Shown here piece by piece: positions 50,512 through 63,166 of a stretch of DNA of 64,000 bases. Position numbers and translations under genes: made by a program. Origin of the DNA: Apostichopus japonicus (taxonomy: Eukaryota > Echinodermata > Holothuroidea > Aspidochirotida > Stichopodidae); the NCBI RefSeq assembly GCF_037975245.1, contig NC_092569.1:34136668-34200667 (forward strand), given 5' to 3'. The notes below the pieces were generated by a model. The model had not been told where the DNA came from. It searched no databases and saw nothing but the letters and a program-made list of their open reading frames with translations. How positions within the stretch are numbered: the first letter of the stretch is position 1; each line of letters begins with the position of its first letter.

Positions 50512-51926
50512 AGGCTGTCAAACACCAGTGGTTATGTGCAGCCATGCATGACAGCTGTCTGTGGCCTAGCACGTCAATGTAGGACTATCTTAAATCAACG
50601 CAGTCCACTCCACATGTATGACAATCAGTATGTAGGTCGATGTTCTACTTGATCAGTAATAATTATGGCCATGTAAATAGCTTTTATGTTTGTAAGCCCC
50701 CTGTTATAGCAATCATAGCATAGTAAGCCAGTAGGAGTAATGCAATGAAACAGACCTGCCTTAAAAGCAAAGAGAAACTTGCTTTGTTAGGTCTAGATCA
50801 TCCAGTTCTCCTGCCTTCATTAACCATAAAGTGTCAAGAACAAATCGTAGTACTAGACACCGTCAAGAACCGTGATCTTTCACTGACTGACAACACCGCA
50901 TGTTATTGTTCTTACTAAACATTCCTTTTATTTTCAGTATACTTTGTAGCAATATCAATTTGTTTGTAGAAATTGCATAAGCTTGCCTTTTATAGGTTCG
51001 TACACATAATCTCGACACCAAATGTGGCAAAATAATGGACTCGGCTATGCTGCGACCATTATTTTACTATATATTGGGTCTTGCCGGTTCATTCACTGAC
51101 CCAAGATATACGGTAGTTCTGCGATAAACGTCAAGCTAAATTCCTATTCTAGCCTGACTTGGATAAATTGTGGTAGGCCAAGACCTAACAATGGTCTACG
51201 CTCTATATCAGCATCATGTCAAGTTGATCAAGCAAGGCTAGGCCTATAGCCTAGTGCTACTACTAGGCCTTGTAGTACTAGTAGCCTAGCTAGTACTAGT
51301 AGTAAGGCTAACTAGGCACAATCAGCCAGATTTTCCATGAAATAGACCTAGCTTAGAGTAAGCAGTGACCATGTATTGTTAGCTATATTCTATGCTTAGT
51401 AACCTACTGTGGGAGCTATTATTTTACTGTCAGGAAACATGTGGTGGCCCTAGATATGCGCTAATGGGTCTAGGCTAATTAACCACTGTTTGAATATAGC
51501 CTAGCCTTAGCGGTCTATATGGCTATTCCGCCATACGTACATACCGTCATATCTTTCCGCGCGGCCATATATTTCGATCCTTTCAATCATGGCGGAAAGG
51601 CTTGAAACCTATGGTGGAAAGGTACATTTTAGGAATGGATTTTTACGGTGGTGTACAGGAATATATCGGTGAAACTTTCTTTGAATCGAGTGGAAGGGTA
51701 GATACACCGTCTTCAAATGTGACGGTTTGCTGGATAGACTGAATTGTACTAAAGACAAGTTGAGTAATTGATACACAGTTTTTAACGTACAGGTTGATTG
51801 AATAGTTTTAATTGCAAGTTCGTAAGAGTCGATACACTGTCTTCAGATATATAATAGTTAGTTGAATAAATCGAATTAAATTAGGTTGATTGTTTATTAA
51901 AATTCCGATTCTGATTGTCGATTTAA
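50512..51926. other. Intergenic DNA with nothing recognised
   Basis: No coding frame is supported. TAGGCCTA/TAGTACTAG-like words are frequent at 51.2-51.5 kb. CCGCCAT/ATGGCGG words at 51.53-51.62 kb resemble the palindrome at 53.2 kb on the other side of the LINE fragment. Confidence 0.4.
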
Positions 51927-53140
51927 ATGACCTATTTTCCGGGCCTAAAGAGTGAATATGGGGATACAGAAAGTTTCAACATCGGCAAGGGAGTTCGACA
52001 GGGGTGTATCCTTTCACCTTACCTTTTCAACCTTTATAGCGAGTACATAATGAGACAAGCCAATCTAGACAATGTAGAGCTAGAGGTGAAGATAGGTGGC
52101 AGAAGAGTCAACAACCTCAGATATGCTGATGACACCACACTGCTCGCAGAAAGCAAAGAAGACCTGCTTAACCTGATGGAACGTGTGCATGGCAATGGCA
52201 ATGGTACCTGTAAGGGAGAGATTATGAGACGGCTAGCTCAAGGGCGTAGGAACCGGGGGGGCTGGGGGCGCCAGCCCCCCTGTGAAAAATGTGGAGGGGC
52301 GGAAGTATCATTCCGCCCCCCCCCCCACTTCGCAAGTCAGAAAACCCCTTTTTCATTTCCAAATGAGAATAAAAATCTCATTTGGAGCACCAAATTGCAT
52401 CTAAGGCCAGGTGAAAATACAAAATTAAGTTTACAAAATGGAGTGGGTGTTGAAGTGTGCTATATTGCACCAAATTGCATCTGAAGCCACCTGGAAATGC
52501 AAAAAAAATCCAAAGGGGAGGGGGAACCCCCTCCCCTTAGACCCCTCCCCCAGGCCGGCCATCAGTCTTCAGCCACCCCCCCCACTCAAAAGTACCTTCC
52601 TACGCCACTGGGCTAGCTCTTGGAAGAGCTGCTGTGACGGGGTTAAACAAGATTTGGAAGGACAAAGCAATTTCAATTATAACGAAGAGTCAACTGATGA
52701 GAGTAATAGTTTTCCCAGTTGTGCTCTATGGGAGTGAATCATGGACAAAAACAAAGGGAATGAGGGAAAGAATAGACAGTTTTGAATTATGGTGCTGGCG
52801 CAGGCTATTGAGAGTCCCCAGCTTGGACTGCATACAGAACGAACATCTCGATTATGGAACAAATGAAACCCTCACTTCCACTGGAGGCACAACTTAATTT
52901 GTTGTCATATCATGCGAGCGGACGACTCCCTGGAAAAAAATCAATAATGGTGGGAATGAGTGATGGATCACGAAAGAGTGGCAGGCCACGAGCACGATGG
53001 ATGGATGGTGTCAAGCAGGAGACTGGGTTAACTCTGGATGGCCTGCGAGGGGCAACCAGGAGCCGGAAGGATTGAAGGATGAAAGTCATGGTCATCACCA
53101 GGGGTCGGACACGACTCGACGGCACAATTTCACAAGTTAA
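51927..53140 (+). pseudogene. RTE-like LINE fragment (reverse transcriptase and C-terminal part)
   Basis: The frame from 51927 encodes the late part of a reverse transcriptase: IGKGVRQGCILSPYLFNLYS and then the catalytic motif in NLRYADDTTLL. It resembles RTE-clade LINEs such as the ruminant BovB family. About 70 residues are missing after the catalytic block. Following the inserted element at 52239-52610 the frame resumes as LGRAAVTG, MRVIVFPVVLYGSESWT, FELWCWRRLLRVP and, near the end, SGRPRARWMDGV and RGRTRLDGT, all in family order. A TGA replaces a conserved Trp near 53074. The endonuclease and 5' part are absent. It is a dead, 5'-truncated, internally deleted copy. Confidence 0.8.
52239..52610. 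mobile_element. hAT-like element inserted in the LINE fragment
   Basis: It starts CAAGGGCGTAGGAACCGG and its right end, complemented, starts CAGTGGCGTAGGAAGG. The 8-bp duplication GGCTAGCT lies at 52231-52238 and 52611-52618. Removing it and one duplication rejoins the LINE frame as MRRLALGRAAVTG. It is non-coding. Confidence 0.85.
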
Positions 53141-53190
53141 GAGTGAAGCGAAGCATACACAGTACATATACAATGCACTCACAATAATAT

Positions 53191-53248
53191 GCTCTTTCCG
53201 CCATACAAAAGTGTTTTACCGCCATGGCGGTAACATGGCGGAAAGAGC
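53191..53248. repeat. Compound palindrome around CCGCCATGGCGG
   Basis: GCTCTTTCCGCCAT (53191-53204) pairs with ATGGCGGAAAGAGC (53235-53248), and the space between contains the perfect 18-bp palindrome TTACCGCCATGGCGGTAA (53216-53233). Confidence 0.85.
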
Positions 53249-53403
53249 AAATTTTAAAAATTGTTTGGGTCTGTTTAGAAAAACTTGCGTCCCTACAGTC
53301 CTCCATGAAAACATGCACTTTAAAATACCTCTACAGGAACGCACAATACTTAATTATGATGACCCCTGACAAAACATTGGCTTGTGAGAAACGGATGCCT
53401 ATA

Positions 53404-56298
53404 CCCTGGTAGAAATTCCAGTAGAACCCAGTTAAAAAATCAACTAGGTTCTACTAGGGCCTACTATGTTTAACTGGTTTTTAACTGTGTTTAACTGGGT
53501 CTTACTGGGTTCCAACTGGGCTATGCTGTACATGAGCTAGGTTCAACTGGGTTTACACAATGTTCAACTGGGTTTGTTCAGGCCCAACTGAGTTTGAACT
53601 ATGTTTGAACTGATCCAGTTGGGCTTCAACTAGGTTTCACTGGTTTTTGCACTAGCCCAACTGGGTTTGAACTATGTTGACTGGTGAACTTGCCCTGTTG
53701 AGGTTCAACTAGGTTTCAACTGGTTTTGCATTGGCCCGACTGGGTTTGGACTATTGGCTGGTGAACTGACCCAGCTGGGGTTTAACTAGGTTTTACTGGT
53801 TTGCACAAGCCCAACTGGGTTTGAACTATGTTTACTGGTGAACTTGCCCTGTTGGGGTTGAACTAGGTTTCACACTGGCCCAACTGGGTTTGGACTATGT
53901 TGACTGCTTTTATTTTAGGCGTAATTATCAAGAATATTATAATGTAAGTTCGTAAGCAGTAACCGTATCGTAATATATTGAACATGCTAAATTAGCCAAC
54001 TTATGAGGGGTGTAAAATAAATCTTTGTCATATTTATCACAGCTTTTATCAAACGATTACATTTTTGTACCGCAATGATTAAAGATATGAAATATTTACT
54101 ATATAATAAATTTGAAAAAACCATGTTATACTTTGTTCGTCGATTTGAAAAATTGGTAGGCAAAATTCCTTCCTAGTGCAAAATAGTATGATCCGACTAA
54201 ATTTGAACTTTGACATTTGTCTTGCGTTAGCGCTAAATTTATAAATTCCGAATCCGCAAACTACATACGCCAACAGAAGTTTCGCAGAATAATCGCATTT
54301 GTAACCGATTTTGCCAACAATTTTAAATTATTACAGCGGCTAAGTTCCCTCCGTTGTGATCTTGCAGTATCTTTATATTATTGACACATACTTGTAACGT
54401 TATAATTGATTGTAAACGTGCTCTTTATCATAAATATTTGAATTGAACAGAAACTTTATATATACTATGACCTAGGACTATAGTATAGGCTAGGCCTAAC
54501 AAACCGGTTTCAGTACTAGGTATACCACATGGTACATTTACTAACGTTCTTCATTTCCTAAAGTAATAGTTGCCTAGCTTATAGGGGCCTAACCTAGTTA
54601 TACTCAAGTTAACACCTATATTTAGCCGCATGATTTTAGGAAAGCTATCGTCAACTAGCAAACATAATAGCAATTTTCAAAATTTACGCAATTGCCTCGA
54701 TTGTTGTTTCAAACATGAAGTGTCCTATTGGCATAATAACATACGTTTCAAAAGTCATTAGTGAAGTGTACAGCATACACGTGTATGCTACAAATGTGAG
54801 GATGCCCTGCAGTACACTGAACATTATGAACATATGATTAAACTATGAATCTAATTTCCAAGTGAGGCTTTATTTGTACAGTGTAAGATGGTCAGCTCTT
54901 ACATAAAGTTTTGTTTTGTACCATAGTTTTACTTGTTTATTAGTGCAGTGCTCACTGTACACAGAGCTATACATTTGTACAGTATATTTGTATGTTGTCT
55001 TGTGGCAGCAAAAGGGTTGCTTAACAACTCTCTTCTGGGTTGCTAGGCAACTATCTTGTTCTTCCTGGAAATTAGCCCTCACAGGATATGGGGTCTGTGT
55101 GTATATATTTTAGGAACAAAGGAGTTTTGTGAGGGTATAGGGAGATGTCAGTTGGCTATGAGTATCTGAGCAAGGCAGTTGTAAAAGAAGAGAAAGATAG
55201 TTAAATGTCTGGGTTGTTTGTTTTAAACCTTAAATCACATAGTTCAAGTTACTGTAGACCTTATTATTTTATGGAAGTTGTGATATTAAACTCACAGTCT
55301 GGGACACTATTTATTATAAAGGATGCTATTTACTATAAAGGATATTATTTTACAATATAAAAGGATATTCCAGGACACCATCACTTGTAAGGGACATTAT
55401 TTTTTGCTACGTTCAAAGGATATTGACATTATTTTACTGAAAGGATACCCTGGAACACTATTTCATATAAATTAAAAGATACTATTTTGTTGGGATCGCA
55501 CATTCATGATACAATTTATTGGGTTCAACTACACTGATGTCGTAGAATATCTGATGTCGTGGAAGATCTGAGGTCGAAGAATACTTGATGTCACCAGCAG
55601 GCCAACTCACCAGATCAGACTTTTAAATTAAGTGTATTTCTTTATATTTTGGGTGCGCACCTCACGACTGTAAGTTGTTTCATTAATTCTTTGACTGGGC
55701 CCAAATCAGCTGTACATTGTTTGTTATTCATAATTATAATTTATTTTGATCCAATCCAGTTGAGTTCTCCATTTTTTATGTGTCTTGCTCTGTGTTTGGT
55801 CATGACACCAAACCCAGAGTTCTCTAATCAAGAACAAACATTTATTTTCAGTGGCTAACACCCTTACATACAGACACAGTATAGATCTACTGTTAAAAAA
55901 TGAAAACGTCTTATAGTGTGGTGTTATATAAGTTTAGATAATACCAGTTGAGAATCCCAGTTCAAACTATTTAAAAATATAAGCAGTAAAACATAGTTCA
56001 CCCAGTTTAACCCAGCAAAACATAGTTGACCCAGTTGAACCCAGTAAAACATAGTTGACCCAGTAAAACATAGTTGACCCAGTAAAACATAGTTGAACCA
56101 GTTGGACCCAGTAAATCATAGTTGAACCAGTTGGACCCAGTAAAACATAGTTGAACCAGTTGCACCCAGTAAAACATAGTTGAACCAGTTGGGAACCCCA
56201 GTTCACCCATTTCAACCTAGTTCAAATTTGGGCCAATTTCCGTACAGAAAATTCCAGTTGAACCCAGTTCAAAAGTTCAACTGGAATTTCCACCAGGG
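53404..56298. mobile_element. TA-flanked 2.9-kb element with satellite-like arms
   Basis: The ends are imperfect inverted repeats, CCCTGGTAGAAATTCCAG at the left and, complemented, CCCTGGTGGAAATTCCAG at the right. TA lies outside both ends (53402-53403 and 56299-56300). The left arm (53420-53910) is made of degenerate tandem units around AACTGGGTTTGAACTATGTT. The right arm (55980-56290) carries the same units inverted (CCAGTAAAACATAGTTGACC). The centre contains other degenerate repeats (AAAGGATATTATTTTAC near 55.3 kb) and no credible coding frame. Confidence 0.7.
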
Positions 56299-57950
56299 TA
56301 GTGATAGGTCTATAATGTGCCCCCAAAAGTCAAATGATGAAAGCTGGAAATAGTTTTAAACAACAAAATTACTGTCAAATTCTGAAGCGGGAATTGTTGT
56401 CGTAGACTATAGTTACCATATATATATGATGGCCTAGGCATCATGCAGTGCACACTTCTGTACGAGGTATACAACTCCCTTACATAGCGTCTATGAATAT
56501 GTTATGGGATATGAATACGCTATGAATGTCGGAAACCAATGTAAAATAAAACGAGTGCCTAGAGAGAAAGTGCAAGAACAAAAATACCGCACTTTTAAAT
56601 GATTAATTAAGGCCCTTAAATGATGTAGAAAATTACGTATAGAAACAAGAACACGCCCCTAAAAGGGCGAATACTTGCTCACAACTTTTATGAGCCCCTG
56701 TCGTAAGTCAACCATTAACAGTTACCCAATGCACTTTTATTCTTAAGTTTTATTCAAAGTTGAACAAACCTGTTCCCCCAACCACTATAAGCAAGTCGGA
56801 CCAATCCCAGCCAGTGTCGACCCCTTTCCTATTGCAGTATGTAAATAACTTTTTACGCAATGTCGATTAAAAACTCAAGCCCCAATGGACTTTTGACGAA
56901 GTATGATGTATATAGTTACAATCACAAAAAAAATTAACAGAAGCACGTGGTCAAATGGACCGCGATCATTTATGCAAGTGTCCGATGAAGACATTACTGT
57001 GGTTTGAATGCACATTTTACTTTAGCAACTCTCCATGCGGGGAGAACAAATATATGCCTACTGTGAGATGAAGAAAGCCTTTTAGTATCAGAGATGTTAG
57101 CTTCCCACAAAATTCATAAATTGTCTCAACTCATAACATTTTGTGATCAAAAGAATGATTCAAATGTAGGCCCTACGTGATATTCTTAGAAACAAATTCA
57201 ACTACAACTTCCTACCATCAGTGCTTCTTGTCATATATGTGTCAACAACACCTAACGTTATTGTATTTAAGTGCACACATATGGTAGTCTATAGAGCAAA
57301 CTTCGCTCTCTCTACACATTGGACATTAACGTTACAGGTAGTCGCATTTAAACAACCTACGTTGTGTTCATTGAGCACTATAGATGCAAGAATGTTTGCA
57401 GACAATTGTAAGGGGCTATCAGCCAATCAAGTCACGGGAATTTGGAAACGCATCATTGACTACTTTCAACATGAAAATCTTTGTAACTCTGTAACTTGGG
57501 TTAACTGTTATTAATTATCTGTTTTCAAACAAATTCAATCATCTGTGAAAAAAAGGATTGGAAAATGTTTTGGTTCTTTGAGAAGTTGCGTTTTTTTTAA
57601 AGAAAGGATTGGAAATGTTTTGGTTCTTTTGAGAAGTTGCGTTTTTTTTAAAAGAAAGAAAGAAAGATGTTCATTCCAAAAAGTGTTTATTATTGCTTAG
57701 GCCTAGTTGTGTGTGTGTGGGAGTTAACCAGTCTACCAAATTGAAGTGGAAATGTTCTTCTTGTTTGTAGTTGACGCTGTACTCTTCAGATAAACGACCA
57801 CAAATCTACATTATTGGTAATACTGCTAGGCTATGGATGTGATGCACGTCGGTAATACTTAGTCCTGCATTTGAGTTTTAATCCTTGTGAGCTCATACTC
57901 ATGTGCCTATCATGCAAGTTATATGTTTGTTTCATCTTATACGTATATTG
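56299..57950. other. Intergenic DNA with a dispersed repeat
   Basis: The stretch 56939-57190 is related to 25361-25600. Near 57550-57665 a segment of about 57 bp (AAAGGATTGGAAATGTTTTG) is tandemly duplicated. No gene is supported. Confidence 0.5.
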
Positions 57951-58990
57951 TTCCAGGTGTGTTTTACAATGAATTACCTTATATGGTTCCTTGTCCCTTC
58001 GAGGCTCTGGATGCCATGGTTCGCCACTTCGTTCTATCCTCCGCTGTTCGTGCCAGATCGTGTAGGCTTTTTCCTGTCCAATTCCGGATGTCTGCCAACC
58101 ACGTGTTCCTTGGTCTCCCTCTTTTCCTTTTGCTCCCCACCTTCCCTTCAAGGAGTTGTTTCTGAAGGCCCATTCGATCGCAAGATGTGGCCCATATACT
58201 GCATCTCTCTGTTTTTCAGTTCTGATAGTAGCTTCCTCTCTTCGCTCACCCTGTTAGCTCCTCATTGCTCATCCTGTCTTTGTAGGACACTTTCAGCATC
58301 TTTCTATACAGCCACATCTCGAAGGCTTTAATCTAATTTTCTGTCTCTTTAGAGAGTGTCCATGTCTCTGAAGCATACAGCAGGGTTGAAAGGACGTAGC
58401 ATCTCACCATTCTTTTCCTTGTTGCAAACTTTATGTTCTTACTAGTCAGCACGTCTTTAAGCTTTATGAAGGAGCCTCTTGCAATTTCTATGCGTGACCT
58501 GATCTCTTTATCACAGCGGCCATCATCGGTTATCGTTTGTCCAAGCTCTGTTCTAGTAGTTCTCCGTTCACTCTGATATTCAGCTCCTTACCCTCGTCTA
58601 ACCGACTGACTAGCATGGCTTTTGTCTTCTTCGTGTTCATTTTCAGGCCCATCCTCTCACTCCTTTCTTTAACCTCATTCACTATTCTTTGCAGTTGGTC
58701 TTCATTCTCTGTCAAGAGTGCTGTGTCGTCTGCATATCGCAGGTTGTTCAAATTCCGTCCACCGATGCTAACACCCTTCAGGTCTGCTATTTCTTTGAAA
58801 ATGGTTTCTGTGTACAGATTGAACAGCTTCGGAGATCGAACAAACCCTTGTCTGACCCCCCGTTCTAAGGTGAATACATCCGACTGTCCTTCCTCAAATT
58901 TGACTGATGCTTTTTGCTCCCAGTATCATGCCTGTATCAACTTGATATCATTCTCATCAATGTCTAGTTTCTTAAGTGAGCAATGAATTA
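57951..58990 (-). pseudogene. LINE reverse-transcriptase fragment
   Basis: On the minus strand the sequence encodes a LINE reverse transcriptase piece: ERGVRQGFVRSPKLFNLYTE, then ISIGGRNLNNLRYADDTALL-like sequence with the YADD catalytic core, a thumb-like region (VNEVKERSERMGLKMNTKKT), MWLYRKMLKVSYKDRMSNEE and the C-terminal RKRGRPRNTWLADI. Stops and frameshifts break the frame at several points (for example a TGA near 58928). The 5' end is lost near 58990. The family is RTE-like but distinct from the copy at 51.9 kb. Confidence 0.8.
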
Positions 58991-59294
58991 AGTTGCTGAA
59001 ATTAATTAAGTTGCTGAAATTATACTAATATGCAGTATTTGTCTAGATCAAAATAACACTGTCCTTAACTGCTATTGATTATTTACTTGAAATTAAATGA
59101 CAAATGATTAATCAATCATGCAATGAATGTGACACGTAAGTTCACACTATGCATATTGTTCCTTTGTGAAATTGGCAAAATCGTATTGGAATACTTGTGG
59201 TTCCTAATGAACTTACCCCACCAATAGTTAATTGCTAAATAGCGCTACAGTAAACAGCGAAAAAAATCAGGGGGCAAACCTGCTATGCAGCAAT

Positions 59295-59640
59295 ATAAAC
59301 ATACATACATAGCCTATATGTCAAAACTACATCGCTATCATATGTGACCATATCTCGCTCTCTCGATATATAAAACAGTTTGGTAAATTGGTAGCATTCC
59401 TCCTGCAAAAATTTTGTATAGCATTCTCATCAGTATGGCGTTGAGATTTTACGAAACAACTGAACATGCTAAGCTGTACCAGGCATACCGTCCGAACTAC
59501 GAAAATGCTGGAATTGAAGATGCATACGCTACGTATTTATCGAAATATTTTCAACAGGTAACTATGCAACAATTCCTTTTTCTTGTATGAGGGTGTGTTG
59601 GTTTTTGGGCGGTAGGCCTACGTTATATATATAAAGGTAT
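59295..59640 (+). repeat. Inverted duplicate of methyltransferase promoter and exon 1
   Basis: The segment matches the reverse complement of about 47290-47650 with high identity, covering roughly 110 bp upstream, the whole first exon and the start of intron 1 (GTAACTATGCAAC, then GAGGGTGTG and GGTTTTTGGGCGGTA). Confidence 0.85.
59435..59557 (+). CDS. Methyltransferase exon 1, second copy (partial gene)
   Basis: It encodes MALRFYETTEHAKLYQAYRP and 21 more residues, ending in CAG before a GTAACT donor. Only one residue differs from the copy at 47.4 kb (Asp to Glu), plus a silent change. No exon 2 is found in the following 4.4 kb, while in the first copy exon 2 lies 980 bp away. It is either a truncated duplicate or the start of a paralogue whose next exon lies beyond the window. 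The upstream region is conserved, so it may still be transcribed. Confidence 0.7.
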
Positions 59641-59644
59641 ATAT

Positions 59645-59692
<48 letters not shown>

Positions 59693-59760
59693 GTATATGT
59701 AAATATATATAAAGGTATATGTTTATATTATATATATATATGTTTATATTATATATGATA
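59627..59760. repeat. (AT)n-rich tract with AAAGGTATAT units
   Basis: Alternating AT with several copies of AAAGGTATATGT. Confidence 0.9.
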
Positions 59761-60189
59761 TCTCAAGCCTTTTCAATTTTAATATTTTATTGTAATTATT
59801 TATTTTTAGTCCGTACATGTTTTTTTTAAATGGCATCCCATACCTTTTGTAGCACCGTTCACAATAAACAATCTCAAATATAAAAAAATCAATGTTGCAA
59901 TTCACCATATTAGTATTGATAGCATACTAACACATCTTATATATTTAAGTGATATAGCCGGTGTGTATCGGTTTATAGCATAACGAGTAGTGGTAGTGGA
60001 ATGAGAAAATGCCCGTCTGATGTTGTGCCCCCCCCCCCTCCCCTTTTTGGAAGCTTCTGGTCCCCTGGCTACATTTGTCAGAAAGTACTGAAGGCGCGGA
60101 CCAGGATTAAGTGCTGATGTTTGTGAAGATACGTTTAAGACTTTCTCCATTATTAAGATATTAGTTGTGACATTTAAGTTTGATTTTTA

Positions 60190-61745
60190 ACACAACCCAG
60201 CAAACACAAAAACGTTTTTAAAATATCGGTAAATATTTGAACAAATGTTATGATAACTTTATAAATAACGTTTGTTACGTTGGAATGCGAGAGGTCTCGA
60301 TAATTAATTTTTAACGAGACACAAGCCTGGGTTCGTTTTTGATAGGAACACAGACAAATTGACGAGTCTAGAGAATTTGAATGAGAACGTACAATATATT
60401 GAACAATGGAGTTTGAACCAAGTTACAAGTGGTAATTGCAAATATATAGAAAATTAATCACAAACTTAACAAGATAGGATACACTTTAAACACGCTGGTC
60501 TCTTCCAACGGCGATATCCCTCAGCGGCCACGACCTTGATGACGACGATTCTCGGTCCGTTGTACCGCGAAATTCACTGGTCCTCGACGAAGTTTCTCGC
60601 GATCCCAGAAACAGCAGTCACCTTCTTTCCGGCGATGCTCCAAAATAGAAGACGGACTTCCAGCAACAATCGAGTGAAGCACAAGTCGAACTTCTAGCCG
60701 ACTAAATATTACCAGAGTCAGTCCAAAATCAGCTCTATAGCCACCAACTCCTGGCGTAAACGAACTTCCTCAACGAGACAGAAATTCGTCACCTTCTCCG
60801 AAATAACGACTGGAAAACTGTAGTTTCACAGCAAAGACCTCTTCAAACTTCTGAATGGAAGTGTAGAATCAATCTTGGTATCGATATCTCAATCCCTCAG
60901 AAACTACTGGCAGTTGAGCACTGATGATATATAGTAGAATGGTATAATATGTGTCGTCGCTTGTATTTGTTCAGAAACTGAGAAACTCTCCGATATGGGC
61001 GGGTTTTTATACGATTCGCCATGTCAAGAATCATCTAGATCTTTCTCGATACACCTGAGTAACAACTCGACCCAGTTTCTCCGATCGCGGAAGTCCTTTG
61101 CATATCTCGCGAACATACCAGAGAATCCACGAAGATGCGTGCACAGCGTACAACACGATTTCACGTAAACCGACGGGAACCCGAGACCAGCGTGTCATTA
61201 TAAGAAATATACCAGAACAATCGAGTATTGCTCATTTCATAAAGAACATTCTGATACGGTAACCTGACCTAATTTCTCAAATATTGATTTGTCACATAGG
61301 CCACTTCAAATACTTTCTATATTATAACATTAGGTTCCTCACTAGCAGTGACTAGTGTTAGGCTACAATGGGCCCTCGCAACATGTTATTAAAACGTTAA
61401 ATGTTGAGTCGCTAGAATAGCAGGATAACGTTATCACAACGTTTTATATACCATTATTTCGATGTCAGTACAACGCTTTTAAGATGATGCAGAAAATGTT
61501 GTAAAGACGTTATAATAATATTTCGAGAAATATTATGATAACGTTATAAAATAACGTTATAAAAACATTAAATGTTGGGTCGCTAGAAAAGCAGGTTAAC
61601 ATTTTCACAACGTTTTATATAACATTATTTCGATGTCAGCACAATGCTTTTAAAATGTTTCAGAAATATTTGTAAACACGTTATAGTTATGTTTTGACAA
61701 ATGTTAAAACATTATAGAAAATGATATCTAAAACATTTCGAAAAC
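60190..61745. repeat. AACGTTATAA-rich repeat block interrupted by an LTR-like segment
   Basis: The left part (60190-60280) and right part (61375-61745) share words around AACGTT and ATAACGTTATAA. The right part is a tandem duplication of about 180 bp (GTCGCTAGAA, CACAACGTTTTATATA and ATTATTTCGATGTCAG occur twice). Between them, about 60285-61290 looks like a solo LTR on the minus strand: a TATAAAAACCCGCC promoter-like box near 61000, an AT-rich 3' part and no coding frame. Exact LTR ends and target duplication were not resolved, so this part is tentative. Confidence 0.4.
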
Positions 61746-63158
61746 TTCTGGAGTACCTTAGACGGGTTATTCGGTTTGTGAATGTAATGAAACGTGAGAT
61801 TCGGACTGGTTGGTACTGTCTGGTGCTTCCAACACTGCCAGAAAAGAGTTAGAGTATTGCTGGAAAGCGTTCTTTACTGTCAATTAATTGTAATAAAGCA
61901 CAAATCATGACATTGTCAGAGAAAGCACATGTGATAAAAAACAATCATCACTCTGAAGATCCACCATATTCTTCCAAGAAAGTTCTTTCCTCTTCTGTGC
62001 CAAAAAAGTTTTGTCTCTGTTTGGAACCAAGAAAAACAAAACAGGCTTGATTATAGACTAAAACACTGTGAAATGTGGATTGTATATTTGGTTTTGCCTT
62101 CAAACATTACATGCCATATTTGTAAGGCTTTCTTCATACTATGATATAGTGCAACTAAAACAGTGAAAGGGGGAAGCACATTCTCTTGATTCCAGATGAC
62201 CTTTGACCTATACCAAAGACAAAAACAGGCCTCGACAAATGTTTTGAAAACTACTCGCCAACTGGCGACCGAGTCTAAAATTCTGCTCGACAAAACGTTA
62301 AATTTACTCGCCATTTTTCTCGCTAAGTGTTTGTGTGATATAAGCCTAGGTAGTATGGTCTAACTTAGGATATCGCGTTATAGTGTTACTGTTAGTTGTT
62401 CACAGCAAAATCGATCTAAATTGTGTTCGTCAAAAGTGTTTAAAGCATGATATATATGAAAATATAAAACGGTGAAACATTGTTTATGACTTGCTTTGTA
62501 AAAGTGATCACAAAAATAAGCAATGGCATGGCTGACCATCTGTACATGACATCAGACTATACTGTATCAGTGTATGTGTTAGTATCGTTAACAAGTTAAG
62601 ATAACGCTTGGTACTGACAATTATTATCATTATCGATGATTAGCCTACTGAGTGTCCGACTTGCAGCTTTCACTGGTCAGGTCTCGAGAGTTATCAATTT
62701 TTTGGGACTAAAAATTAATCCAATAAACTTCCTGTTGTTCATTTCGAGAAATGTAATGTTATTTCGGCAAAACTATTATTTTACGTTTGTTTCCTTGAAA
62801 GTTCAGTTCGTATCAATACACTTCGTAGAAAGTTACCGCACCTGAAAAATCTCCGTACATAATGTACGTAAAAATAGTGAGCGATTTTACACAGTTATCT
62901 CCCATTGACATTGGTCGTTGACCAAAAATCCTATTTGGACTTGCTTCAAGTTCACTGCAATAAACTTTCTTATAGTAAGTTGACGAAGGAAGAAACCACC
63001 AAGCTCAGACAGCAGTTACATTGTGATACTTATAACAAAAATTGTAAAAATACGCGGGCTTTTTTCCTTATTTTTTTAGCACACATTCTGCTTCTGCTAA
63101 GGTTCCCGCGAATACTGCTTGCTTAATTACTTATCTTTGGGAAGATGAATAAATGATG
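61746..63158. other. Intergenic DNA with nothing recognised
   Basis: Only short unsupported frames are present on either strand. Confidence 0.5.
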
Positions 63159-63166
63159 GTGTTGAA

